In this document: positions 1 through 8,480 of the stretch, in pieces
How positions within the stretch are numbered: position 1 is the first letter of the stretch
Layout: each line of letters opens with the position of its first letter
From: Candidatus Cloacimonadales bacterium
Lineage (GTDB): Bacteria > Cloacimonadota > Cloacimonadia > Cloacimonadales > TCS61
DNA length: 44,633 nt
Reading direction: 5' to 3'
NCBI GenBank assembly: GCA_030656075.1
Contig: JAUSOT010000021.1
Coordinates: forward strand, 1-44,633
The notes under the pieces: generated by a model
Databases searched by the model: none
What the model was told of the DNA's origin: nothing
The model's input: only the letters and a program-made list of their open reading frames with translations
Position numbers and translations under genes: made by a program

Positions 1-18
1 ATCTATCCCGAATAGGAG

Positions 19-24
19 TATAAT
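19..24 (+). promoter_or_regulatory. Possible -10 box upstream of malQ
   Basis: A perfect TATAAT lies about 95 bases before the malQ ATG. Any -35 box would fall outside the window, so only half a promoter can be seen. A near-palindrome follows at 42-63 (arms around AAGCATAAAA/TTTTATGTGCTT, one unpaired base) and could be part of the leader or an operator. In AT-rich DNA a lone TATAAT is weak evidence. Confidence 0.2.
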
Positions 25-119
25 CCATTTTTGAAGCATGAAAGCATAAAATTTTATGTGCTTGTAAAGAAAGTAATTACGGTTGTGTTTCATAGGAGTT
101 GAGAACGACAGGATATATT

Positions 120-1586
120 ATGATTGAAAGAGCAGGCAGCACATTATTGCACATCACTTCACTCCCAAACCGCCAGGGAATCGGTACCCTGGGTAAGGAG
201 GCATTTGAGTTTATCGATTTTCTGAAAGAATCCTGTCAAAAAATCTGGCAGATCTGTCCCTTGGGACCCACCGGTTATGGCGATTCACCTTATCAGACTT
301 TTTCCGCTTTTGCCGGCAATCCACTTCTTTTGGATTTGGAAGATTTTGTTGCCAGGGGATTATTGAACCAAGCTGATCTGGAAAATTTGAGGGAATTTCC
401 CCAGGATAAAGTTGATTTCGGAAGTTTGTTTATCACGAAAAATAAGTTTCTACGAAACGCTTATGAGCGATTTCAGAAAGATGCGGAATATGATGACTTC
501 TGCAAAAAAAACGTTTTCTGGCTGCATGAATATGCACTCTTTATGGCGATTAAAAACCATTTTGGCGGAAATTCCTGGAGTGGTTGGCCGGTCGAAATTA
601 AACTAAGAGATCCGCTTCAAATGGAACAATTCAGCATTTCCCTGCTTAATGAAATCGATTTCTACAAATTCCTGCAGTTCATCTTCTGGCAGCAGTGGCA
701 GAAGCTGCATGAATATGCTCAACAAAACGAGATCACCATTTTTGGCGATATTCCGATCTTCGTTGCTTTCGACAGCGCTGATGCCTGGTCGAATCGCCAT
801 CTCTTCCATTTTGATGAAAACGGCAGTCCACTTATCGTAGCGGGAGTACCGCCGGATTATTTCAGTGCCACCGGGCAGTTGTGGGGAAATCCGCTCTATA
901 ACTGGCAGAAAATGAAGGAAAATAATTTTCTGTGGTGGAAGCAGCGTTTTGCGCATTCTATTAAAATGTTCGATCTGATCCGTGTTGATCATTTCCGTGG
1001 TTTTGCCGGTTACTGGGCAGTTCCAGCCGAAGAAAAAACTGCTGTGAAAGGCAGTTGGCAACCAGCTTTGGGAAATGAACTTTTCACAGCAATGAACTCG
1101 ATTTTCGGCGAGATGCCGATCGTGGCGGAAGACCTGGGAGTGATCACCGACGACGTGATCGCCTTGCGGAATAAATTCGGCTTTCCAGGCATGAAGATTT
1201 TACAATTTGCTTTCGATGGGGGAGATGATAATCCCTATCTTCCGCAAAATTACGAAGAAAATTGCGCTGCCTACACCGGTACGCACGACAACGACACAAC
1301 TGTCGGCTGGTTCCAGAAAATCAGCGAAGCAGAAAAGAAACAGGTTTGCGATTATTTATTTTGTTCGGAAATCGATGTCTGCTGGTCGATGATCAAAGCG
1401 ATCTGGAAGAGTAAAGCCAAGATTGCAGCAGCACCCTTGCAGGATTTTCTGGAATTGGGCAGTGAAGCGCGCCTGAACACACCCGGTCAGGCAGCAGGTA
1501 ATTGGCAGTGGCGATTCACGAAAGACCAAATCGATGAGAAACTGGTGCAGAAGATCAAAATGCTGAATAGGGTGAGTGGGAGGTAG
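120..1586 (+). CDS. malQ: 4-alpha-glucanotransferase (amylomaltase, GH77)
   Basis: Cytoplasmic disproportionating enzyme that moves alpha-1,4-glucan segments between maltodextrins and releases glucose. The product is 488 aa, normal for the family. The GH77 signatures are present: LLHITSLP near the N-terminus, the nucleophile Asp290 in IRVDHFRGF, the acid/base Glu337 in VAEDLG and Asp390 in GTHDNDTT. I chose the ATG at 120 because AGGA at 110-113 sits 6 bases before it. An in-frame TTG at 99 would add 7 residues, but its AGGAG abuts the start codon. The gene is on the opposite strand to the rest of the maltodextrin cluster and convergent with it. Together with the MalEFGK genes it is expected to act on imported maltodextrins. 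Confidence 0.96.
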   Translation: MIERAGSTLLHITSLPNRQGIGTLGKEAFEFIDFLKESCQKIWQICPLGPTGYGDSPYQTFSAFAGNPLLLDLEDFVARGLLNQADLENLREFPQDKVDFGSLFITKNKFLRNAYERFQKDAEYDDFCKKNVFWLHEYALFMAIKNHFGGNSWSGWPVEIKLRDPLQMEQFSISLLNEIDFYKFLQFIFWQQWQKLHEYAQQNEITIFGDIPIFVAFDSADAWSNRHLFHFDENGSPLIVAGVPPDYFSATGQLWGNPLYNWQKMKENNFLWWKQRFAHSIKMFDLIRVDHFRGFAGYWAVPAEEKTAVKGSWQPALGNELFTAMNSIFGEMPIVAEDLGVITDDVIALRNKFGFPGMKILQFAFDGGDDNPYLPQNYEENCAAYTGTHDNDTTVGWFQKISEAEKKQVCDYLFCSEIDVCWSMIKAIWKSKAKIAAAPLQDFLELGSEARLNTPGQAAGNWQWRFTKDQIDEKLVQKIKMLNRVSGR

Positions 1587-1813
1587 GCTAAATCACCGAC
1601 AATCTCGGATTTTACAGGTTTCAGAGGGAGTTCAGGTAATCGGATATTTCATTTAAATAGGGAAGAATCGATTGGTATTTTTTCAGGTTTAATTATATCT
1701 GAAATCATATTATATTTTTATCCCTAATTACTCTCTAAATCTAATATGTAGATGATTAGTGAAGAGTAACAATATATGTAGCTTCTTGAACAAATTTCTC
1801 CATTTCTGATATT

Positions 1814-2248
1814 CTATAATATTCCTGATATGATGTCATTTATCATACTCATAATATGATTTGCGCAATAATTCTTAATACTATCAGTAGTAATGGAATC
1901 ATCGCGAACTTGATATGGTGTTGATAAAATAAGACGATAATCGTTTTGCCTTGCGAAATCAGTTATGCATTTTTTGGTTTTTCCGTAGGTTTTGGATGCA
2001 ATAACAATAATAGAACATTTTTCACCAAGAAAGTATTTCAATTCGCCACAAACAAAATCTCCGACATCTCCAGAGGTTTGAATGCCTATAGTCTGATCTT
2101 TGTAAGAAAAAACTGCTCTGTAATCATAGTCGGATATTTTATCCGCTGTTATGCCACCATTTTTTTGTAAAAGTCTTCCAAGTCTTGCAATAGTCATAGA
2201 TTTGCCAATATTGGCAGTTCCTTTAAGTGCAATAATCGTTTCTTCCAT
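1814..2248 (-). CDS. Small P-loop NTPase-like protein, function unknown
   Basis: 144 aa, no signal peptide. Near the N-terminus is a Walker A-type sequence GTANIGKS (residues 10-17), followed by strands and helices typical of a small P-loop fold; IIVIAS near residue 80 could be the Walker B strand. I do not recognise a specific family. The ATG at 2248 has AAGGA 7 bases upstream. The gene is 85 bases downstream of malK on the same strand and could be read from the same transcript, but nothing in the protein links it to sugar transport. Its base composition looks more AT-rich than the neighbouring mal genes. A nucleotide-binding regulator or a recently acquired accessory gene are both possible. 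Confidence 0.7.
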   Translation of the reverse strand: MEETIIALKGTANIGKSMTIARLGRLLQKNGGITADKISDYDYRAVFSYKDQTIGIQTSGDVGDFVCGELKYFLGEKCSIIVIASKTYGKTKKCITDFARQNDYRLILSTPYQVRDDSITTDSIKNYCANHIMSMINDIISGIL

Positions 2249-2333
2249 AGTACTTTCCTTTATAAATTTTATTTACTTTCAGGATGATTTTTTCCCCTTC
2301 CTTCTCCAAGAAACATCTCAGCAAATACCGATA

Positions 2334-3425
2334 CTAATTTAGAGCATAATTTATCGACTTTTCCGTTTCCAGATCAAAGAAATGGGCATACTCCATGGCG
2401 AAGCTGATCGGTACCGTTTCTCCCGGTTTGGTTAAAATTCTTTCTTCGATGCGCAACAGAAATTTGTTATCTCCAATCGCACAATAAAAAATGATCTCAT
2501 TACCCATCGGTTCCACCACTTCCACGAGAGCTTTCATTTTACCCGTTTTTTCAATCTTAATATTTTCGGGGCGAATACCCATCATCACTTCTTTATCGAT
2601 ATGGTTAGCTAATTTCTTATAAAACTGTTTAGGGACGGTTTGCGAAATGCCGGGAGCGGTGAATATAATGCCGTCTTTTTTCTCCAGTTTTCCTTTGATG
2701 AAATTCATGGAAGGACTGCCGATGAAACCGGCTACAAACATATTCTGGGGATGATCATAGAGATTCAGCGGCGTATCCACCTGCTGGATGATTCCCTTAT
2801 GAAGTACAGCAATTCTATCTCCCATTGTCATGGCTTCCACCTGGTCGTGCGTCACGTAAATGATAGTTGTATTCAACCTTTTGTGCAGTTTGCTGATCTC
2901 GGCACGCATCTGAACCCGTAGTTTGGCATCAAGGTTGGAAAGCGGTTCATCGAACAAAAATACTGTGGGATGGCGCACGATGGCTCTTCCCAGGGCAACA
3001 CGTTGTCTTTGTCCGCCGGAAAGCGCTTTCGGTTTACGTTCCAGCAGATCTTCCAAACCCAGAATTTCCGCTGCATTCTGAACCATTTTTTTTATATCTG
3101 CTTTCGGGAATTTTCGCAGTTTCAGTCCATAAGCCATGTTGTTGAAAACCGTCATGTGCGGATAGAGAGCATAATTCTGAAAAACCATGGCAATGCCGCG
3201 ATCTTTGGGCGGAACATCGTTCACGACCTGATCACCGATATAGATCTTGCCGGAAGTGATCTCTTCCAAACCGGCGATCATGCGCAGGGTTGTTGATTTT
3301 CCACAGCCGGACGGACCCACCAGCACCATGAATTCTTTATCATTTATGATTAGGTCATTGTCTATGACGACATGAACTTTGCCATCATAAATTTTATTTA
3401 CTTTTTCCAAAACCACTTTAGCCAT
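2334..3425 (-). CDS. malK: Maltodextrin ABC transporter ATPase (MalK/MsmK/UgpC type)
   Basis: Energises sugar uptake at the cytoplasmic face of the MalFG channel. The 363 aa product has Walker A GPSGCGKST (37-45), a Q-loop at FQNYALYPH, the signature LSGGQ (135-139), Walker B FLFDEP with catalytic Glu160, the switch His in YVTHD, and a C-terminal TOBE-type domain of about 120 residues as in CUT1 ATPases. The ATG at 3425 is preceded by GGAGG with 7-base spacing; an upstream in-frame ATG (5 residues earlier) has no such site. Located downstream of the amylase, separated from it by a repeat-filled 249-base gap. UgpC/MsmK-type ATPases can serve several permeases, so MalK assignment rests on the neighbourhood. 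Confidence 0.93.
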   Translation of the reverse strand: MAKVVLEKVNKIYDGKVHVVIDNDLIINDKEFMVLVGPSGCGKSTTLRMIAGLEEITSGKIYIGDQVVNDVPPKDRGIAMVFQNYALYPHMTVFNNMAYGLKLRKFPKADIKKMVQNAAEILGLEDLLERKPKALSGGQRQRVALGRAIVRHPTVFLFDEPLSNLDAKLRVQMRAEISKLHKRLNTTIIYVTHDQVEAMTMGDRIAVLHKGIIQQVDTPLNLYDHPQNMFVAGFIGSPSMNFIKGKLEKKDGIIFTAPGISQTVPKQFYKKLANHIDKEVMMGIRPENIKIEKTGKMKALVEVVEPMGNEIIFYCAIGDNKFLLRIEERILTKPGETVPISFAMEYAHFFDLETEKSINYALN

Positions 3426-3474
3426 TAATATCCTCCACAATTTTTTCTGTTAGCATAGATATTCTACTATTCGT

Positions 3475-3661
3475 CCCCCTTGAAAGGGGGAATAAAAGGG
3501 GGTTTGCAATAGCCTGTCTAAGAACTAAAAATTTAGCAATTAATTATTAATCAACCAAACCCCTCTTCCATCACCTAAATTTAATTTGGGAAAGTTCCAG
3601 AAATCTACCGAATCCAATTAATCAAATTTAGGTGCTGGATTTCTCCCCTTATAAAGTGGAG
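3475..3661 (-). repeat. Palindromic intergenic repeat element, copy A
   Basis: A non-coding element between malK and the amylase. It opens with a 7-bp-arm palindrome (CCCCCTT/AAGGGGG, 3475-3490), then AAAAGGGGGTT, then a middle that aligns by eye with the wecB-mnmA gap element (shared GTCTaAGA-like and ACCAAACCC blocks), and ends in an imperfect CTCC...GGAG hairpin at 3643-3661. Inside it, CACCTAAATTT (3572-3582) is inverted at 3624-3634. The strand is nominal. It resembles a non-autonomous MITE-like or REP-like family. Confidence 0.65.
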
Positions 3662-3674
3662 CATTACAATCACT

Positions 3675-5270
3675 TTATTTCTTTATAATATAAACTCTTG
3701 TTTCATATTTAGCTATTCCGGATAAATCTAATACAAAACTGCCGCCATCTTTTACTTCCAATTCCATATATACTGTATTGGAATGCTCATCGATCAATCG
3801 ATAAATTCCAACCGGCAAGTTTGTCTGATTCGCTGTTATTTTGATCGCATCATTTGCTTCACCAAAATTATAAACCAGCAAAACAGCATCATCCTCATAA
3901 ACTCGCAAAATCGGTAAAATGTCAGTATTACCGCATCCCAAAAACTGCATTGTTCCACGCCGTAAAGCCGGATGCTGTTCTCTCAGACTAATCAAATTTC
4001 TATAAACCTGCCAGAGAGAATTCTCATCTATTTGTTCGGTTTCTACGTTGAAATCAATGTAGTTATTATTTACTTCATGCCATGGTTCAGCAGAACTGAA
4101 GCCAGCATTTTCCGATTCATCCCACTGCATGGGTGTGCGGATGTCAGGATCGGGTTTACTGCCGGTCATGCCGATTTCTTCTCCATAATAAACGAAAGGA
4201 ATGCCGGGCAGACTCAACAAAATGGAAGCTGCAAATTTAGCTTTCTCAATATCAAAAGCCAGTTGGTTCAGCACACGATTCTGGTCGTGATTCGTGAGAA
4301 AAGTGCCGTATTGATGATAGGGATAAATATCGATAAGTTCCTGCAATTTCTGTTTCAGTTCATCTGCCGAAGCATTGTTCACAGCATAAATTATCGATTC
4401 CGCCAGATCGAATTCGAAGCAGAAATCGAAACGGTGATCCAGATATTTTACCACAATATCCGAGCTGTCCCAGGCTTCACCCACAGCCAGTGCATCAGGA
4501 TTAATGATTTTATAATATTCGTTAAATTCGCGCCACCAGTTAAAAGTTTGCGGTACATTTTCCATAATTTCGTTATCTTCAAAAATATGTTTCGCTGCAT
4601 CGCAGCGGAAGCCGTCCACTTTCATTTTCTGTAGCCAGTATTTGGTCAGATCGAGCATTTCATTCTTCACAGCTTTCGAATCATAATTCAAATCCGGCAT
4701 TCCACCCCAGAACAGTCCAAAATAATATTCACCGTTCGCTTCGTGCCACACCGGTTGTCCCCAGGGTCCCAGAGAGGAAGGTTTTACTTTTTTCCAGCGG
4801 AACCAATTGCGATAATAGGAATCGTTGTTTTTGGATTTGATAAACCAGGGATGCTGATCGGAACAGTGGTTCATCACGAAATCAACGATCACCTTGATGC
4901 CGCGTTTATGGCATTCATCCATCAGTTGTTGGAAATCTTTATTGCTGCCGTAGTCTTCTTCGATCGTTTTATAATCGGTCACATCGTAGCCATGATAGCT
5001 GGGCGACTGGCAGACAGGCATCAGCCAGATTCCCGTAATTCCGAGATCGGTGGTCGTTTCAGAATTTCCGTCATTCAGATAATCTAATTTTCCGATCAAA
5101 CCTTGCAGATCACCAATTCCATCTCCATCACTGTCTGCAAAACTACGCACGAAGATTTCATAGAAAACCGCGTCGTTCCACCAAAAAGTCTCACCCTGTT
5201 GTTGCAAGTTTTCAGAAAAAGTCTGTGTAAAGAAAACTAAAAACAATCCAAAAAATAATAACTTTTTCAT
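3675..5270 (-). CDS. Exported alpha-amylase family glycosidase (GH13)
   Basis: Predicted periplasmic or surface alpha-glucan hydrolase, 531 aa, with a signal peptide (MKKLLFFGLFLVFF, cleavage near residue 19). The GH13 regions are all present: DFVMNH (I), GFRCDAAKH with nucleophile Asp224 (II), AVGEAW with acid/base Glu265 (III) and TNHD with Asp329 (IV). An Asp-rich loop ADSDGDGIGD after the first strand is a likely calcium site. The start is the ATG at 5270. A GTG 27 bases upstream would put the signal peptide behind nine extra residues and lies at the edge of an inverted repeat. The exact specificity (alpha-amylase, cyclomaltodextrinase or neopullulanase-like) cannot be told from the sequence. 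It shares region order and the calcium loop with the amylase at the other end of the locus. Confidence 0.93.
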   Translation of the reverse strand: MKKLLFFGLFLVFFTQTFSENLQQQGETFWWNDAVFYEIFVRSFADSDGDGIGDLQGLIGKLDYLNDGNSETTTDLGITGIWLMPVCQSPSYHGYDVTDYKTIEEDYGSNKDFQQLMDECHKRGIKVIVDFVMNHCSDQHPWFIKSKNNDSYYRNWFRWKKVKPSSLGPWGQPVWHEANGEYYFGLFWGGMPDLNYDSKAVKNEMLDLTKYWLQKMKVDGFRCDAAKHIFEDNEIMENVPQTFNWWREFNEYYKIINPDALAVGEAWDSSDIVVKYLDHRFDFCFEFDLAESIIYAVNNASADELKQKLQELIDIYPYHQYGTFLTNHDQNRVLNQLAFDIEKAKFAASILLSLPGIPFVYYGEEIGMTGSKPDPDIRTPMQWDESENAGFSSAEPWHEVNNNYIDFNVETEQIDENSLWQVYRNLISLREQHPALRRGTMQFLGCGNTDILPILRVYEDDAVLLVYNFGEANDAIKITANQTNLPVGIYRLIDEHSNTVYMELEVKDGGSFVLDLSGIAKYETRVYIIKK

Positions 5271-5288
5271 TCTTTTTTCAACCCTTCT

Positions 5289-5395
5289 GTCCAGCACCTA
5301 AATTTAATTCAGCAAATTTAGGTGCTGGACATCTCCCCTAATTAGGGGAGAACTTATGGAATCAGAGATTCCTCTTTTCCCCCTAAATAGGGGGA
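5289..5395. repeat. Four tandem perfect palindromes
   Basis: Within 107 non-coding bases lie four perfect inverted repeats: 17-bp arms GTCCAGCACCTAAATTT at 5289-5305 and 5314-5330 with an 8-base loop; CTCCCCTAATTAGGGGAG at 5333-5350; GGAATC/GATTCC at 5358-5372; and an 18-bp TCCCCCTA..TAGGGGGA at 5378-5395. No T-run follows on either strand, so they are not classic terminators. The 17-bp arm sequence is shared in part with the element at 3572-3640, so it belongs to a dispersed repeat family. Confidence 0.8.
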
Positions 5396-5452
5396 CACAG
5401 TGGGTTGAATTCATCTAATCATCTTCCTGTGTGTTTATCAAGCATGGTTTTT

Positions 5453-6499
5453 TCATTCTTTCCAAATCGTTACTTTCATACCTTGTTCGATAACATCAGC
5501 ATCATCAGAATTGGTGAAATGAGCCATACAGAGTTCAGGAAAAACATCATCCACTTCCACGATATATTTGGAGTCGATGATCAATTTCGTGCCGGATTCC
5601 ACACCCTGTTTTGCACCCAGATTAATTACAACTTTATCGCTGGAAATTTGTTTGACTTCACCTTTTACCAGGGTGGATTTCATTTTTGTGTTTGTTGGAT
5701 ATACAGCTCCAATTTCTGCTAATTTTTTTTCTTCCACAGAATAATTTTTCAAGATCCTTTTCTGAGATTTGAACTGTGGAATGATCATATCTATTATATT
5801 GGAATTATAGCGATTAACCAATGCTCCATGCCCTCCGCCAAAAGTGAAAAGGGAAGAGGTGGATTTCACTTCCATGGTGAATACATTTTTCTTCACAGAG
5901 GAAGCTACATCATGTCCCAGCATTAAAATCGTGTATCCCCAATCAGGTTGGATTTCGCCTAAAAATTCTTTACTCACCCGCACCGAGATTTCCTTTTTAT
6001 TTTTGGATAAGTAAATTTTGGGTGGAAAATCCACACGATTAAGCAAAGGTGCCTGGAATTGCTCCATGCGTAACTGAAACCGTTTTGGCATGGACGTGAA
6101 AACCACAGCTTTTTCCCAGGCTGATTCTTCGTTTATAGTCGCATTCACGCCCATTATTGTTTCCATTATGCCTGAACCTTGTACGTGATCGGTGTCGATA
6201 TAGATCTGAACCAGGGGAAAAATGAATTCTGCCGGCATATCATAGCGATACTCATATTCATCGAATTTAACATAATCTATCTTTCCTCTGACCCGAACAA
6301 TGAAATTGTAGTAATCTCCCATATCTTCGATGCGGAATTGTGTGATATCAAAAATGCCCGGAGTGAACATGGGATGTTCAGGATAGGTTACATTTCCATC
6401 ACCAAAATCATCCTTTTTATCATCATCCAGTTTCAGAATGATATCACACCACAAGAAAGAATTCAGCATCAAAAACAAGATTAGTATAACTTTAAACAT
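5453..6499 (-). CDS. Exported glucodextranase-C-like protein with C-terminal FlgT-like domain
   Basis: 348 aa with a signal peptide (hydrophobic residues 3-17). Residues about 20-245 match the pattern of the C-terminal glucodextranase-type module (Pfam Glucodextran_C family): a D-D-x-GDGN-x-YP start, IYIDTDHVQGSG, an AWEKAVVF strand and WGYTILML. The same blocks occur in the paralogue at 8481-9308. A further C-terminal segment (about 270-348) has the GxVxxIxxDKVVINLGAKQGV pattern seen in FlgT-C-type beta domains of secreted proteins. No catalytic residues are recognisable, so a carbohydrate-binding or envelope-anchoring role is inferred. AAGGA (about 7 bases before the ATG) directly follows the T-run of the upstream terminator. 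A Cys at 18 follows a poor lipobox, so lipidation is doubtful. Confidence 0.75.
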   Translation of the reverse strand: MFKVILILFLMLNSFLWCDIILKLDDDKKDDFGDGNVTYPEHPMFTPGIFDITQFRIEDMGDYYNFIVRVRGKIDYVKFDEYEYRYDMPAEFIFPLVQIYIDTDHVQGSGIMETIMGVNATINEESAWEKAVVFTSMPKRFQLRMEQFQAPLLNRVDFPPKIYLSKNKKEISVRVSKEFLGEIQPDWGYTILMLGHDVASSVKKNVFTMEVKSTSSLFTFGGGHGALVNRYNSNIIDMIIPQFKSQKRILKNYSVEEKKLAEIGAVYPTNTKMKSTLVKGEVKQISSDKVVINLGAKQGVESGTKLIIDSKYIVEVDDVFPELCMAHFTNSDDADVIEQGMKVTIWKE

Positions 6500-6511
6500 A
6501 CATTTTTCCTT

Positions 6512-6544
6512 AAAAAAATTCGGGTTGCGCCTTGGCGCAACCCG
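6512..6544 (-). terminator. Intrinsic terminator after the porin gene
   Basis: Perfect 10-bp stem CGGGTTGCGC (6521-6530) and GCGCAACCCG (6535-6544) with a 4-base loop. On the minus strand it is followed by AA and seven T (6518-6512). It starts 16 bases after the porin stop codon. The T-run runs straight into the ribosome binding site of the next gene, leaving no room for a promoter between them. Confidence 0.88.
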
Positions 6545-6559
6545 ATATTGTGTAACAAA

Positions 6560-8458
6560 TTAGAATTTCACTTCAAAGGCAGCATGAATGGTTGACCAAG
6601 ATAAATCAAGAGCATCAGGATTTGATCCAGCTGCAAGAGATTGTTCAAAAGTTCTGAAGAAATGTTCTCCTCTTACCCAGAAATCAAAACCGCCGAAATT
6701 ATAGATGAGTTTATAATTAATTACGAAATCACTGGTGGTGTATTCATCTTCATCAGTATATGTGACGGTATGCACCATTTGCTGATAGCGAGGACGAAAT
6801 TCCAATTTGATTGTTTTCGTTAATTGTTTTCCAACCATAGGTTCGAAGACTATGGAAGCAAGTTCAACATCATGCGTGCCGACAACAGCATTTAATGAAT
6901 CATAATCTGCTCTTACGTCAGTCCAGTCACCATATTTCAAATTTAAAGCCAAATCAAAATCACTGATCTTGGTTTTGGCAGAAATATCGCCAACTAAGCC
7001 ACTGAAATCACGAGGTTCCTGATAATACCAGCAATTTGTCACATCGGATCCTTCATAGTTTTCGTCTTCTTCATCAATGCTGCCGTCGTTGTTGTCCGTA
7101 GCTCCCAGATAGTTAATTTGTCCGGCAAGAGTAACCGCATCCAAATCATATATCAAGTCTAGAGTACCGCCCCAATAACCGATGGGTGATTCGTAAAAAT
7201 CTTCTCCCAAACGCATGAAATTGTTGTCGGTCATTGCTTCATTAACTGCAGATTGACCGCCACCATAAAGGAATGTATTCAGGCTTTGATGTTCACGTCC
7301 GCCTTCGGTATCATAATCCTTGTCAGTGTAGCGCAGTGGGTCGATACCACCGTTGATCATCAGCATATCGTATTCACGTCTGCTACCGAAAGGTGAATAG
7401 AAGTTATCATCGATATAAAAGAATTCGGCACTTGGCGTAAACCCTATTCCAAATGGATCGGTAGTCTTTAATGAAGCAATCCCACTCATGGTTGTTATAT
7501 CAGCATAAGGCTCGTTAATTCCCCACCAGGAAGAAGGTGTCTGAGGAGTAACCCAGGCCACATTGTCTGCTATATTGTCATCATTTGCATCAAGATCATC
7601 CGAATACTTTTGTTGAGAGTACAATCCTAATAAGTTAAATGTGATTTCATCAGATACATTTATCTGTGCATCTAAAGTTAATCCCAACTCGTTAAAATCA
7701 TCTTCTCGTTCAATATGAAAATCTACTGTATCAGCCAAAGCAGCATCAGAAAAATACATTGCATCTAAATTCAAAGCAAGCAAATCATCAAACTGATTTG
7801 TCGCGAAATTGAAAGCATAGGTTGCATCTTCGGAACGGAAAGAATTCAAACCGTTCCAACCCGGTCCCATATAACCGGCATTCCACATTCTGGCAATATT
7901 CCATTTGTAGTTGTCACCTAAGTTACCTCTAACCACTATTCCTTTGATGTTATCGCGATCGATGTAACGTCTGTCGGCAACCAGCCATCTGTTGAAGGGT
8001 AATCCCATTGGTGTTCCAAGTGAGATTTTATCGATGATATTAATATTAGGATTCACATCAATCAGAAAACCCCGAAGCTTAAAAAATCCACGGGAATCAT
8101 CCCAGTCATCTGCCCAGGAAGAAGCACTGCTTTCGCCATCGCCATTACTTTCATCGGAATTGAAGATGGTTTTTGTTCTTAAATATGCCTTTACATATTT
8201 GCTTATATTGGCATTTACCTCAAATTCAGCTTCCGTACGCATGAAGTTAGCATACTTCTTATCATAACGACTATATTTGGGCCAATACGGTGTTCCGGCA
8301 GAAAACGAGCCGAAGTCGTTACTCAACCAGTAAACTCCTCCGCTGGCATTAGTCCAGCGATACTGAGTGTAGATTTTACCGCCGAGATCAAAATTAACCA
8401 CGGCAAACATCACGCCAACCATCATTAAACATACAACTACGACTAAAGCTTTTTTCAT
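6560..8458 (-). CDS. Outer-membrane beta-barrel porin, probably for maltodextrin
   Basis: 632 aa with a clear signal peptide (MKKALVVVVCLMMVGVMFA). The mature part is rich in alternating hydrophobic/polar strands, aromatic residues and Asp/Asn-rich loops, and it ends in ...AAFEVKF; a terminal Phe on an amphipathic strand is the usual outer-membrane insertion signal. No TonB box or plug domain is visible and the length is below that of SusC proteins, so a passive porin is more likely. A strong GAGGAG site precedes the ATG. It follows the glucodextranase-C-like gene by 22 bases, and so is co-transcribed with the binding protein and permeases. Its substrate is inferred from position only; I cannot assign a named porin family. 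Confidence 0.82.
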   Translation of the reverse strand: MKKALVVVVCLMMVGVMFAVVNFDLGGKIYTQYRWTNASGGVYWLSNDFGSFSAGTPYWPKYSRYDKKYANFMRTEAEFEVNANISKYVKAYLRTKTIFNSDESNGDGESSASSWADDWDDSRGFFKLRGFLIDVNPNINIIDKISLGTPMGLPFNRWLVADRRYIDRDNIKGIVVRGNLGDNYKWNIARMWNAGYMGPGWNGLNSFRSEDATYAFNFATNQFDDLLALNLDAMYFSDAALADTVDFHIEREDDFNELGLTLDAQINVSDEITFNLLGLYSQQKYSDDLDANDDNIADNVAWVTPQTPSSWWGINEPYADITTMSGIASLKTTDPFGIGFTPSAEFFYIDDNFYSPFGSRREYDMLMINGGIDPLRYTDKDYDTEGGREHQSLNTFLYGGGQSAVNEAMTDNNFMRLGEDFYESPIGYWGGTLDLIYDLDAVTLAGQINYLGATDNNDGSIDEEDENYEGSDVTNCWYYQEPRDFSGLVGDISAKTKISDFDLALNLKYGDWTDVRADYDSLNAVVGTHDVELASIVFEPMVGKQLTKTIKLEFRPRYQQMVHTVTYTDEDEYTTSDFVINYKLIYNFGGFDFWVRGEHFFRTFEQSLAAGSNPDALDLSWSTIHAAFEVKF

Positions 8459-8480
8459 TTTACTCTCCTCTTTTTTTGGT

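Noticed and set aside
5271-5297. GTG start 27 bases upstream for the amylase
   Set aside because: It lies in the 17-bp inverted repeat and would put nine charged residues before the signal peptide.
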